Positions 8,956 to 16,640 of a stretch of DNA of 64,000 nt are shown one piece after another. The notes beneath the pieces are model-generated. The model did not search any database. It saw only the letters and a program-made list of their open reading frames with translations, and was not told the DNA's origin. A program made the translations under genes and the position numbers. The first letter of the stretch is position 1. Every line of letters begins with the position of its first letter. The DNA comes from Pandoraea pnomenusa (GTDB lineage Bacteria > Pseudomonadota > Gammaproteobacteria > Burkholderiales > Burkholderiaceae): positions 1,364,001 to 1,428,000 of the forward strand of contig NZ_CP009553.3 of NCBI RefSeq assembly GCF_000767615.3, given 5' to 3'.

Positions 8956-8975
8956 GGACAATCAAGAAATTGTCC
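8956..8975. promoter_or_regulatory. Inverted repeat in the thioesterase/mocR divergent region
   Basis: GGACAAT and ATTGTCC are separated by 6 bp, 12 bp upstream of the GTG at 8987. Position and symmetry suggest an operator for the adjacent MocR protein or the divergent thioesterase gene; binding is inferred. Confidence 0.5.
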
Positions 8976-8986
8976 TAGGTGCAATC

Positions 8987-10408
8987 GTGGCCAATACCTC
9001 CGCGCTTTCCGCCGCTTCGCCTGCTTCTTCCGCTGCGCCCGCGCCGCTCTCGTCGAGTGGCTCACGTATGTCGTCATCGCGGCTACCGGCGATCGTCGAG
9101 CGGCTCGCGCACGACATTCGCATCGGCGTGCTCCCGCCGGGCACGGCGCTACCCACGCATCGCAAGCTCGCCGCGCAGTACGGTATCGCGATCGCCTCGG
9201 CAACCAAGGTCTACGCCAAGCTGCAGGGCCTCGGGCTGGTGATCGGCGAAGTCGGTCGCGGCACCTTCGTGCGCGATCGTCCGCCGCAGCGCGAATGGGA
9301 CGGCGATGACGAAGCGCGGCTCAGCTCGAACGCCGTCGACCTGTCGTTCAATCATCCATGCTGGCCGGAGCAGGCCGAGCTGCTGCGCGCCACGTTGCGA
9401 GAGCTTGCCACCTCGGGAGATTTGAGCGCGCTGATGCACCAGCAGCCACCAGGCGGACGCCTCCACGAGCGAGAGATCGTCGCCCGCTATCTGCAGGAGC
9501 AGCGCGGCGTGGTCGCCGACGCGGGCCAGATATTCCTGGTCGGTGGCGCGCAACAGGGACTCGACGTCGCCATTCGCAGCACGCTCCGGCCGAACGACGC
9601 TGTGGCGGTAGACGCGCTCACCTATCCCGGCTTCAAGATGGCCGCCGCCGTGGCGGGCGTGACGCTCAAGCCTGTGGCGCTTGTCGCCGATGGCCCCGAC
9701 TTAGACGCGCTCGAGTCGCAATGTCGACGTGGTGCGGTTCGGGCCATCTATGCAATGCCGACGATGCACAACCCGCTTGGCTGGGTGCTGAATCCGGCGC
9801 AGCGACGCCGGCTGGTGGAGATCGCGCGACGACATGAATGCGCGATCATCGAGGACGCGACCTATGCATATCTCGTCGACGATGCGGCGCCGTCCATCTT
9901 CTCGCTGGCGCCTGAGCGAACGTGGTACGTGGGCAGCGTCTCGAAGAGCGTGGCGACGGGGCTGCGATTCGGCTACGTCGTGGCGCCACAGCACAAGGCA
10001 GCCGACGTCAAACGGGTGGTGCGAGCGAGTTTCTGGAGCCAGTCGAGCGTGGTCACGGCGATTGCGACGCGCTGGCTGGTCAGCGGCGAGGTGGTGCGGC
10101 AGGAAGCGCGCCAGCGCGAAGACGCGCGTCGCCGGCAGGCCGTGGCGCGCCGGGTGCTGCGCGGGATGGACCTGGTCGCCCATCCCGCATCGATGTTTCT
10201 GTGGTTGCCGCTGCCCGAGGGCTTGCGAATGGACCGGGTGGCCAGCGCGCTTGCCGCGCGCGGTGTCGCCGTCTCGAAGGCGCAAGCGTATGCCACCACC
10301 CGTCATGCACCGCACGCGCTGCGGCTCGGGCTGAGCTCGATGCCTTTCTCGCAGGTCGAAGGTGTGCTCGCGCAAGTGCGCGACGTGATCGAGCGACTGC
10401 CCATCTGA
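8987..10408 (+). CDS. MocR-family regulator (GntR HTH fused to aminotransferase-like domain)
   Basis: 473-residue PLP-binding transcription factor. A GntR-type winged helix (about 33-100: LPAIVERLAHDIRIGVLPPG, then PTHRKLAAQYGIA) is followed by a fold-type I aminotransferase domain with the Schiff-base lysine K320 in GSVSKSVATG and the N-P-x-G region MHNPLGWVL. MocR proteins usually sense PLP or an amino compound and regulate a neighbouring or divergent gene. The GTG start gives an Ala/Ser-rich 27-residue leader; ATG 9068, just before the helix-turn-helix, is a good alternative start and would place the upstream inverted repeat in the leader or promoter. Confidence 0.88.
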   Translation: MANTSALSAASPASSAAPAPLSSSGSRMSSSRLPAIVERLAHDIRIGVLPPGTALPTHRKLAAQYGIAIASATKVYAKLQGLGLVIGEVGRGTFVRDRPPQREWDGDDEARLSSNAVDLSFNHPCWPEQAELLRATLRELATSGDLSALMHQQPPGGRLHEREIVARYLQEQRGVVADAGQIFLVGGAQQGLDVAIRSTLRPNDAVAVDALTYPGFKMAAAVAGVTLKPVALVADGPDLDALESQCRRGAVRAIYAMPTMHNPLGWVLNPAQRRRLVEIARRHECAIIEDATYAYLVDDAAPSIFSLAPERTWYVGSVSKSVATGLRFGYVVAPQHKAADVKRVVRASFWSQSSVVTAIATRWLVSGEVVRQEARQREDARRRQAVARRVLRGMDLVAHPASMFLWLPLPEGLRMDRVASALAARGVAVSKAQAYATTRHAPHALRLGLSSMPFSQVEGVLAQVRDVIERLPI

Positions 10409-10438
10409 GCGTCGGCAATGCCCGTCTCAACGCATGCC

Positions 10439-10483
10439 TTGCATAAGTTGCGAGTCGCAACTATATTGGTTGCGTATCGCAAC
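10439..10483 (+). promoter_or_regulatory. Promoter with two palindromic operators before the MarR-GNAT gene
   Basis: A -35 TTGCAT (10439-10444) and a -10 TATATT (10462-10467) are 17 bp apart. A perfect palindrome with arms GTTGCG/CGCAAC fills the spacer (10447-10461, centre AGT). A second copy (10469-10483, centre TAT) follows the -10. Centres are 22 bp apart, about two helical turns. This is a strong candidate autoregulatory site for the MarR domain encoded downstream. Confidence 0.8.
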
Positions 10484-10507
10484 TGATGGGCTTCGGGAGG
10501 CTCCACC

Positions 10508-11476
10508 ATGGATATCATCGACTTGCCTGGCCAACCGCGCGAAGCGGAAATCCTGGCGCTGCGGGACTTTTCGCGTCGGCTGGTTCGCGAACTCGGTTTC
10601 ATGCGCACGACACTGGCCGACAGTGATCTCGCGCCGTCGGCGGTGCACGCGATCATCGAGATCGGCGCGGCGCCGGGGATCAGTGCCAAAGACCTCGGCA
10701 ATCTGCTGCGTCTGGACAAATCGAATACGAGCCGTCAGGTCGCCAAGCTCGAAGCTGCCGGCCTCGTGCGCCGTACCACGGCGAGCGGCGACGCGCGAAC
10801 CTCGCAGCTTCAGCTCACCGAGGCCGGGCAAAGGCTTCGGCGAAAGATCGATCGGTATGCAACGGATCAGGTCTCGAGCGCGCTGCGGCGTATCGTGCCC
10901 GCTGACCAGGAAACCCTGGCTCGCTCGCTCGCGCTATACGCGGACGCCCTGGCGCAGGATAACCGGGCAAAGGGTTCGGCGCCGCCGGCGCCGACCGGGC
11001 AGATCGTCGAAGGCTATCGGCCGGGATGTATCGGCGACATCGCCAGTCTGCACGGGCGTTTCTACGCCGAACACTGGGGCTTCGGTGCATTCTTCGAGAA
11101 GCGGGTAGCGACGGAGCTTGCCGAGTTTGCCGGCAATCTGCCCGCGGACGGCAAGCGGCTCTGGCTCCACGTCGAGAACGGGCGCACGCTCGCGTCGCTC
11201 GCCATCGACGGCGAACCCGGGACGGGCAAGGCTCACTTGCGCTGGTTCATCGTCGACGATTCGCTGCGAGGCACGGGTGTCGGGCGGCATTTGTTGACTC
11301 AGGCGATGGCCTTTGTCGATGCGCAGTTTCACGAGACTTGCCTCTGGACGTTCAAGGGGCTCGACGCCGCGCGCCATCTTTATGAATCATTCGGCTTCCG
11401 GCTCGCAAGCGAGGCCGAGGGCGAGCAGTGGGGCAGCAGGGTCGTCGAACAGAAGTTCATCCGTGCCAAGGCGTGA
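10508..11476 (+). CDS. MarR-type regulator fused to GNAT acetyltransferase
   Basis: 322-residue fusion. Residues about 15-140 form a MarR winged helix (SAVHAIIEIGAAPGISAKDL, LDKSNTSRQVAKLEAAGLV, then RR). Residues about 160-315 form a GNAT domain with the acetyl-CoA loop region RWFIVDDSLRGTGVGRHLL. Such fusions are known as helix-turn-helix GNAT proteins; the acetyl acceptor is unknown. A GGGAGG ribosome site lies 8 bp before ATG 10508. Two palindromes in its own promoter suggest negative autoregulation. Confidence 0.88.
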   Translation: MDIIDLPGQPREAEILALRDFSRRLVRELGFMRTTLADSDLAPSAVHAIIEIGAAPGISAKDLGNLLRLDKSNTSRQVAKLEAAGLVRRTTASGDARTSQLQLTEAGQRLRRKIDRYATDQVSSALRRIVPADQETLARSLALYADALAQDNRAKGSAPPAPTGQIVEGYRPGCIGDIASLHGRFYAEHWGFGAFFEKRVATELAEFAGNLPADGKRLWLHVENGRTLASLAIDGEPGTGKAHLRWFIVDDSLRGTGVGRHLLTQAMAFVDAQFHETCLWTFKGLDAARHLYESFGFRLASEAEGEQWGSRVVEQKFIRAKA

Positions 11477-11628
11477 TTGGCGTGGCAATGCGGTGCGCGT
11501 GTGACGCGATTTATTTCAGCGCCACGCGGGTCGACACGATGCCCACCATGATTTGCGTGTCGATGCCACTGCGCGTGCGTGAGTTATGGAGATCGGCCTG
11601 TCGGCGCGGGGCCCGCGAAGCTGCGGTG

Positions 11629-12441
11629 TCAGGGTGTTGCGACGATGAAGTGCGCCTGTATCTTGCCTTCGATGCGCCCGTCGCCGTGACGCTCGGCGAT
11701 GACGGCTGTGGCGCGCGCGAGCGCGGCGGAAAATCGGCTGGGGTCTCGCGCGTCTATCTCGTCGCGAAGACGGGTACCGAAACAGTACGCCGCCGCGACC
11801 TCGTGCGCCGACGCCGCCACGCTGGTCTTCGCGCGTGTCTCGACGTCGACTGTCGAGAATCCGGCCAGATGCAGCGCCTGCCGGATGCGCTCGACGTCGA
11901 AATGCCCGTGCGGGGTGCGGGCGAGGAAGCGGGGCGGGTCCTCGGGAAAGATTTCCGCCACGGCCTGCGTCACCTCGTGGGCGAATGCGTTCTCTTCGAT
12001 TCGATCCCAGACGCTGAACAGAAAGCGGCCGCCTGGCCGGAGCGTGCGCCGTGCCTCGGCGTATCCCCGCACCGCGTCGGGAAAGAACATGGCGCCGAAC
12101 TGGCAAACCACGACGTCGAACGCCTCGTCGTCGAACGGCAGGGCAAGCGCATCGGCCTGCTTCCACTCGAGGCGCGCATCACCCCGTTGACGGGCCGCGG
12201 CGAATTCGAGCATCGGCGCGTTCAGATCGGTCACGACGTAATGCGCGTCGGCACCCAGTTTCGGGGCGAGCGCTCGCGTGAGCGCACCGGTGCCCGCGGC
12301 GGTCTCCAGCACGCTGCCCGGCGATGACTCGGCAACCCGTGCCGCCATGTCGGCCGCGTAGGCGTCAAAGATCAACGGCACCATCAGTGTGTCGTAGCAC
12401 TCGGGAAGCGAGCCGGCAAAGACGTTGTCGCGATCGGTCAT
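11629..12441 (-). CDS. Class I SAM-dependent methyltransferase
   Basis: 270-residue methyltransferase of the UbiE/Methyltransf_11 type. Motif I is VLETAAGTGALTRAL, motif II YVVTDLNAPML, and the acidic residue and motif III region read DVVVCQFGAMFFPD and TLRPGGRFLFSVWD. The substrate cannot be inferred. ATG 12441 is favoured because CGGGAG lies just upstream on the - strand; an in-frame ATG 27 bp earlier is possible. It is convergent with the MarR-GNAT gene across 150 bp that contain nothing recognisable. Confidence 0.86.
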   Translation of the reverse strand: MTDRDNVFAGSLPECYDTLMVPLIFDAYAADMAARVAESSPGSVLETAAGTGALTRALAPKLGADAHYVVTDLNAPMLEFAAARQRGDARLEWKQADALALPFDDEAFDVVVCQFGAMFFPDAVRGYAEARRTLRPGGRFLFSVWDRIEENAFAHEVTQAVAEIFPEDPPRFLARTPHGHFDVERIRQALHLAGFSTVDVETRAKTSVAASAHEVAAAYCFGTRLRDEIDARDPSRFSAALARATAVIAERHGDGRIEGKIQAHFIVATP

Positions 12442-12527
12442 GATGCGCTCCCGGAGTGGATATGCCACCGACGTTTCTGATATGGATTCTAGGCCGGTGC
12501 ACGACGAACCGGTCGCGCAGAATGACG

Positions 12528-12559
12528 AAAGCCCGTCGACCTTGCGATCGACGGGCTTT
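12528..12559 (-). terminator. Terminator after the initiator tRNA gene
   Basis: The arms AAAGCCCGTCGA and TCGACGGGCTTT form a perfect 12-bp stem with an 8-nt loop, 6 bp past the tRNA CCA end. On the - strand the stem ends in CTTTCGTCATT, a short T-rich tail. It would stop the tRNA transcript and possibly also shield the methyltransferase gene. Confidence 0.7.
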
Positions 12560-12565
12560 CCAATT

Positions 12566-12642
12566 TGGTTGCGGGGACAGGATTTGAACCTGTGACCTTC
12601 GGGTTATGAGCCCGACGAGCTGCCAGACTGCTCCACCCCGCG
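12566..12642 (-). tRNA. Initiator tRNA-fMet (anticodon CAT)
   Basis: 77-nt tRNA with encoded CCA. Initiator hallmarks are visible: the first base C faces A at position 72 (unpaired end of the acceptor stem CGCGGGG/CCCCGCA), and the anticodon stem ends in three G:C pairs around CTCATAA. The T-arm reads AGGTTCAAATCCT. It is a single-gene unit with its own promoter and terminator. Confidence 0.95.
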
Positions 12643-12655
12643 TCTGAGAAGAGAG

Positions 12656-12685
12656 ATAATACGAGTATTCCGCGCATTGTGTCAA
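12656..12685 (-). promoter_or_regulatory. Sigma-70 promoter of the tRNA-fMet gene
   Basis: On the - strand a consensus -35 TTGACA (12680-12685) is followed after 18 bp by a -10 TATTAT (12656-12661), 13 bp before the tRNA 5' end. This is the strongest promoter-like sequence in this part of the window. Confidence 0.85.
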
Positions 12686-12812
12686 GCATTTATGACATTA
12701 ACTTTATGGCGTGCGCAAAATTCATGCGTAACGCGTGCATTTTCGCAGCGTCCCGTGCGTGCCTGTTGTGCGTGTCCGCTTCCCTTGCCGGAGCCCCTCG
12801 TTTAGTATTTGT

Positions 12813-12831
12813 GTTACCAACCAGTTAATTA
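12813..12831. promoter_or_regulatory. TetR operator O1
   Basis: The 19-bp element GTTACCAACCAGTTAATTA lies 9 bp before the tetR start codon. A second copy in inverse orientation (13533-13551) precedes the transporter operon; 17 of 19 positions are identical. It probably mediates autorepression. Confidence 0.8.
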
Positions 12832-12840
12832 AGCCTCTCC

Positions 12841-13485
12841 ATGACGACCGATCCCCAGGCAACGCGCGTCACCCGTAACCGCGATCGCACGCGTGCCCAG
12901 ATTCTCGCCGCGGCGCGCGATGAATTCTCGCTGCGCGGCTACGAAGGTGCTCGCGTGGAAGCCATCGCCGAGCGCGCGGGCTCCAACAAGCGCATGCTGT
13001 ATTACTACTTCAAGAACAAGGACGAGCTCTTTCTCGCCGTGATGGAGGACACGTATCGCGGCATTCGTGACGCGGAAGCCGAGCTGCGCCTGCTCGACCT
13101 GCCCCCCATCGACGCCATACGCGCGCTCGTCACGTTTACCTGGGAGTATTACCTCGCACACCCCGAGTTTCTCTCGCTGCTCAACAGCGAAAACCTTTAC
13201 CACGCCCAGCATTTGCGCCGGTCGACCGACATCCGCTCGCTAAACTCGCCGCTCATCGATACGCTCGGCGAAATCCTCACGCGCGGGCATCGCGAGAAGC
13301 TCTTTCGCGGCGGCGTCGATCCGCTCCAGCTCTATATCTCCATCGCCGCGCTCGGCTACTTCTATCTCTCGAACAACGCCACGCTGTGCACCGTCTTCGG
13401 GCGCGATCTCTCGACCCCGAAGGCACGACTCGAGCGCCTCCAGCACATGATCGACATGGTCTTGGGGTATCTACTGATCAGCTGA
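12841..13485 (+). CDS. TetR/AcrR-family repressor of the adjacent uptake/catabolic locus
   Basis: 214-residue TetR regulator. The N-terminal helix-turn-helix is clear (RAQILAAARDEFSLRGYEGA then RVEAIAERAGSNKRMLYYYF, about residues 18-65). The C-terminal ligand domain resembles the RutR/NicS-like group (TetR_C family with ENLYHAQHLRRS). The gene lies between two copies of the same 19-bp element, one before its own start and one overlapping the promoter of the downstream ABC transporter. The likely role is substrate-responsive repression of 13674-18104 and perhaps of 18295-21515. Confidence 0.92.
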   Translation: MTTDPQATRVTRNRDRTRAQILAAARDEFSLRGYEGARVEAIAERAGSNKRMLYYYFKNKDELFLAVMEDTYRGIRDAEAELRLLDLPPIDAIRALVTFTWEYYLAHPEFLSLLNSENLYHAQHLRRSTDIRSLNSPLIDTLGEILTRGHREKLFRGGVDPLQLYISIAALGYFYLSNNATLCTVFGRDLSTPKARLERLQHMIDMVLGYLLIS

Positions 13486-13504
13486 CTTTTCGCATTTTTC
13501 CCCG

Positions 13505-13551
13505 TTGACAGCCCCATGTCGCCTGCCTAAGATAATTAACCAGTTGGTAAC
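13505..13551 (+). promoter_or_regulatory. Promoter of the NMT1-type transporter operon with TetR operator O2
   Basis: A -35 TTGACA (13505-13510) and a -10 TAAGAT (13528-13533) are 17 bp apart. The second TetR element (13533-13551, the inverse of O1) starts at the last base of the -10 and covers the expected start site, a classic repression geometry. The first gene begins 122 bp downstream; the leader has no TPP-riboswitch core. Confidence 0.8.
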
Positions 13552-13673
13552 AAAAAGAAGGGAAGGCGAAAGCCGTGCAAGCGAAACACCGTGCATAGAC
13601 CGCACGCCGGCGATGTTCGGGCCAGGGGCCCGGGCACGACTGGCGTGTACCTCGCCAAGGATGGAGACAACTC

Positions 13674-14477
13674 ATGGCGCAAGCGACACCGCTGGTTCGT
13701 AAGGTATTCGAGTCTCGGGCGTTCAGGCCCATTGCCCTGATCGCCATCATCGTCATCGGCTGGGAGCTGGCCATTCAGCTCTTTCACATCAAGCCGTATC
13801 TCGTGCCCGATCCGCTCGTCGTCATCCGGCAACTGGTCACCGATTTCCCGAAGCTCTGGCAGGACACGCTGATCACCACTTATGCCACGGTCGGCGGTTT
13901 CGTGCTGTCCGCGCTGATCGGCGTGCCCCTGGCCATGCTCATCGCGTACTCGCGGCTCGTGGAGAGCTACGTCTATCCGTTGCTCGTGTTTTCTCAATCA
14001 ATCCCGAAGATCGCCATCGCGCCGCTGCTCGTCGTGTGGTTCGGGTTCGGCATCGTGCCCAAGATCGTGACCGCCTTCCTGCTCGGCTTCTTCCCGGTCG
14101 TCGTCTCGACGGTGATGGGTTTCAAGTCGGTCGACCGCGACATGATCGACCTGGTGCGCTCGATGAAGGCAAGCCGCTTGCAGACCTTTCTCAAGATCAG
14201 CCTGCCGTTCGCCATGCCGAGCATCTTCAGCGGCCTGAAGGTCTCCGTGACGCTGGCGGTCGTGGGTGCCGTGGTCGGTGAATTCGTCGGGGCCAACTCT
14301 GGCATCGGCTACGTGCTGCAGGTTGCCAACGGCAACTTCGACCTGCCGCTGATGTTCGCGGCACTCATCCTGCTCTCGCTCGTCGGCGTGGTGCTTTTCG
14401 TGCTCGTCGACGTGGTTGAGCGCCTGATGATTCCCTGGCACGCCTCGCATCGCGACGACTACTACGTCAGTACCTGA
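13674..14477 (+). CDS. ABC transporter permease (SsuC/ThiX/TauC type)
   Basis: 267-residue inner-membrane permease with about six hydrophobic segments (the first is FRPIALIAIIVIGWELAIQL) and the EAA loop region MIDLVRSMKASRLQTFLKIS followed by LPFAMPSI. It belongs to the BPD_transp_1 group used for sulfonates, nitrate and pyrimidine precursors. GGAG lies upstream of ATG 13674. With the binding protein and ATPase that follow it forms a complete importer. Confidence 0.92.
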   Translation: MAQATPLVRKVFESRAFRPIALIAIIVIGWELAIQLFHIKPYLVPDPLVVIRQLVTDFPKLWQDTLITTYATVGGFVLSALIGVPLAMLIAYSRLVESYVYPLLVFSQSIPKIAIAPLLVVWFGFGIVPKIVTAFLLGFFPVVVSTVMGFKSVDRDMIDLVRSMKASRLQTFLKISLPFAMPSIFSGLKVSVTLAVVGAVVGEFVGANSGIGYVLQVANGNFDLPLMFAALILLSLVGVVLFVLVDVVERLMIPWHASHRDDYYVST

Positions 14478-14612
14478 TTCGCTTCACCGAATTGCGCCGT
14501 GGCGCGAAGGCTATCCCGTCGCACGGTCCGGGCGGGTGGCCCCGGCGACACCGTCGACGCGACACACGGCTCATCGCATCCCCCGTTAGAAGAACGACAT
14601 TAGGAGACTGGC

Positions 14613-15719
14613 ATGATTCGAATGGAAGCGCGGCGCGCGGACGTGTCGCGGCGGGTGTCTACGCTATCGTCGGTATCGGGTGAAAGACCGAAGGCGGTCC
14701 GCCTGGCCCGGCCGCCCGGAATGGCTCGCGTCGTTCGCGCGATGGCGACGTTTGCGGCCGGCGCCGCGCTGGCCCTGGGCATGGCGTCGGCGGCCCAGGC
14801 CCGCGACAAGGTCACGCTGATGCTCAACTGGTACACGTACGGTGAGCACGCACCGTTCTATCTCGGCGTCGAGCGCGGATACTTCGCCGCGGAGAACATC
14901 GATCTAGATATCCAGGAAGGGCGCGGGTCCGCCGTCACGGTGCAGGCGGTCGCAGCCGGGTCGACCACGCTCGGCTATGCCGACGTGAGCACGATGATCA
15001 AGGCGGCCGCCAAGGGCGCACCGGTCGTGACCGTGGGTGTGATGCTGCAAAAGAGCCCGGCCTCGGTCATGGGCTTCGCCGAGAAGAACATCGTGAAGCC
15101 GGCCGACATCAAGGGCCGCACGGTGGCCATGACGCCCGGCGATTCGCTCTCGCAGCTCTGGCCTGTCTACCTGAAGGCGAACCATCTGAGCGACGACGAT
15201 TACAAGCCAGTGTCGGGCGACGCCACGACCAAGCGCAATGCCGTGGTCAACGGCCGTGCCGATCTGCTGCTCGGCAACGTGAACGACCAGAAGCCGATCA
15301 TCGAGGAGATTACCGGCAAGCCCGTGCGCGCCTTGCTCTTCGCTGACTCGGGCGTCAACCCGCTCAATGGCGGCATCATCGCGCGCAAGGACATGCTCAA
15401 GTCGAACCCCGATCTGCTGCGCCGGTTCCTGCGTGCCGCGACCAGGTCGGTGCAGGCCGCCACGCAGTCGCCGCAGGACGCCGTGAACGCCATGCTCAAG
15501 ATCAATCCGAAGGCGGGCAAGCCGGAGACGCTCGCCAAGAGCTGGAACGCCACGATCCCGCTGCTGCATACGGCCAGCACGCAGAACCTGCCGCCGCTGC
15601 GCTTCGATCCCAGGGACATGGCCGCCACGCTCGATCTGATGGTCCGTTATGGCGGCGTGGACGCGGCCACGGCGGGCAAGCCCGAAGACTACTACTCGCT
15701 GGAGTTCCTGCCGAAATGA
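14613..15719 (+). CDS. ABC transporter substrate-binding protein (NMT1/THI5-like)
   Basis: 368-residue periplasmic binding protein. A long positively charged leader precedes a signal peptide ending AASAAQARD-like (ALALGMASAAQARDKVTLML). The NMT1 fold is seen in LNWYTYGEHAPFYLGVERGY and TLGYADVSTMIKAAAKGAPV. NMT1-type proteins bind pyrimidines, aromatic acids, sulfonates or similar; the ligand is unknown here. ATG 14613 has a perfect AGGAG 7 bp upstream, so the long leader is probably real; an internal ATG at 14721 would give a conventional signal peptide. Confidence 0.9.
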   Translation: MIRMEARRADVSRRVSTLSSVSGERPKAVRLARPPGMARVVRAMATFAAGAALALGMASAAQARDKVTLMLNWYTYGEHAPFYLGVERGYFAAENIDLDIQEGRGSAVTVQAVAAGSTTLGYADVSTMIKAAAKGAPVVTVGVMLQKSPASVMGFAEKNIVKPADIKGRTVAMTPGDSLSQLWPVYLKANHLSDDDYKPVSGDATTKRNAVVNGRADLLLGNVNDQKPIIEEITGKPVRALLFADSGVNPLNGGIIARKDMLKSNPDLLRRFLRAATRSVQAATQSPQDAVNAMLKINPKAGKPETLAKSWNATIPLLHTASTQNLPPLRFDPRDMAATLDLMVRYGGVDAATAGKPEDYYSLEFLPK

Positions 15720-16558
15720 ACCGCCCAGTGGAACGCGTGGTGACGGATTGGCCGGCGTCGCCGGACGTCGCGCCGGTGCAGGTGCCGGCGCCGATGATTC
15801 GCTTCGATGGCATCGCCAAGACGTACGAGACCAAGGAGGGCGCCGTGCGCTCGCTCAATCCGGTCTCGCTCGACGTGGCGCCCGGCGAGTTCGTGTCGAT
15901 CGTCGGCCCGAGCGGCTGCGGCAAGAGCACGCTGCTGAAGATCGCCGCCGGGCTGCTGCCCGCCACCGAGGGACGGCTCGTCGTCAACGGCAAGGCCGTG
16001 GACGGGCCGCCGGACGACATCGGCATGGTCTTCCAGAGTGCGGTGCTGCTGGCCTGGCGCGACGTCCTGTCGAACATCATGTTGCAGATCGAGGTGCGCA
16101 AGCTCGATCGCGCGAAGTATCTGCCCCGTGCCAAGGCGCTCATCGAGATGGCGGGACTCACGGACTTCGCGCACAAGCTGCCATGGCAACTGTCGGGTGG
16201 CATGCAGCAACGCGCCGCGATTTGCCGCGCACTCGTGCACGACCCGCAGATCCTGCTCATGGACGAGCCGTTCGGCGCGCTCGACGCCATGACGCGCGAA
16301 AAGATGAACCTGGAATTGCAGCGCATCTGGCTGTCGACCGGCAAGACGGTGCTGCTCATCACGCACAGTATTCCGGAAGCGGTGTTTCTGTCGGATCGCG
16401 TGGTGGTGATGTCGGAGCGCCCGGGCAGCATCGCGGCGATCTATGACGTGAACCTGCCGCGTCCGCGTGGGCTCGACGTCATGGGCGATCCGGAATTTGC
16501 CCGACTCACGCGCACGATCCGCTCGCATTTCTACGCGCAAGGAAATCTCGACGAGTGA
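15716..16558 (+). CDS. ABC transporter ATP-binding protein (SsuB/TauB/ThiZ type)
   Basis: 280-residue ATPase. Walker A is GPSGCGKST, the signature is LSGGMQQR, Walker B is ILLMDEPFGALD, and the switch His is in LLITHSIPEA. The start overlaps the stop of the binding-protein gene by 4 bp (ATGA), so translation is coupled. It powers the importer encoded by 13674-15719. Confidence 0.94.
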   Translation: MNRPVERVVTDWPASPDVAPVQVPAPMIRFDGIAKTYETKEGAVRSLNPVSLDVAPGEFVSIVGPSGCGKSTLLKIAAGLLPATEGRLVVNGKAVDGPPDDIGMVFQSAVLLAWRDVLSNIMLQIEVRKLDRAKYLPRAKALIEMAGLTDFAHKLPWQLSGGMQQRAAICRALVHDPQILLMDEPFGALDAMTREKMNLELQRIWLSTGKTVLLITHSIPEAVFLSDRVVVMSERPGSIAAIYDVNLPRPRGLDVMGDPEFARLTRTIRSHFYAQGNLDE

Positions 16559-16563
16559 TGTCG

Positions 16564-16604
16564 GCGGGCGGCGCCCGCTTCGCTTCGGTCGCCCTCGGGC
16601 GACC
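16564..16604 (+). terminator. Two adjacent hairpins between the ATPase and enolase-superfamily genes
   Basis: GCGGGC/GCCCGC (16564-16578) and GGTCGCCC/GGGCGACC (16587-16604) form stems of 6 and 8 bp right after the ATPase stop. There is no following T tract. They may reduce read-through or stabilise the upstream mRNA. Confidence 0.4.
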
Positions 16605-16640
16605 CCGGATTCAACCCGTGATCTTTTTTGGGACTGACGT

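Noticed and set aside
13552..13673. Possible TPP riboswitch in the leader of an NMT1/THI5-like transporter
   Set aside because: No CTGAGA-type or ACCTGA-type TPP core is present; the leader is explained by a promoter and a TetR operator.
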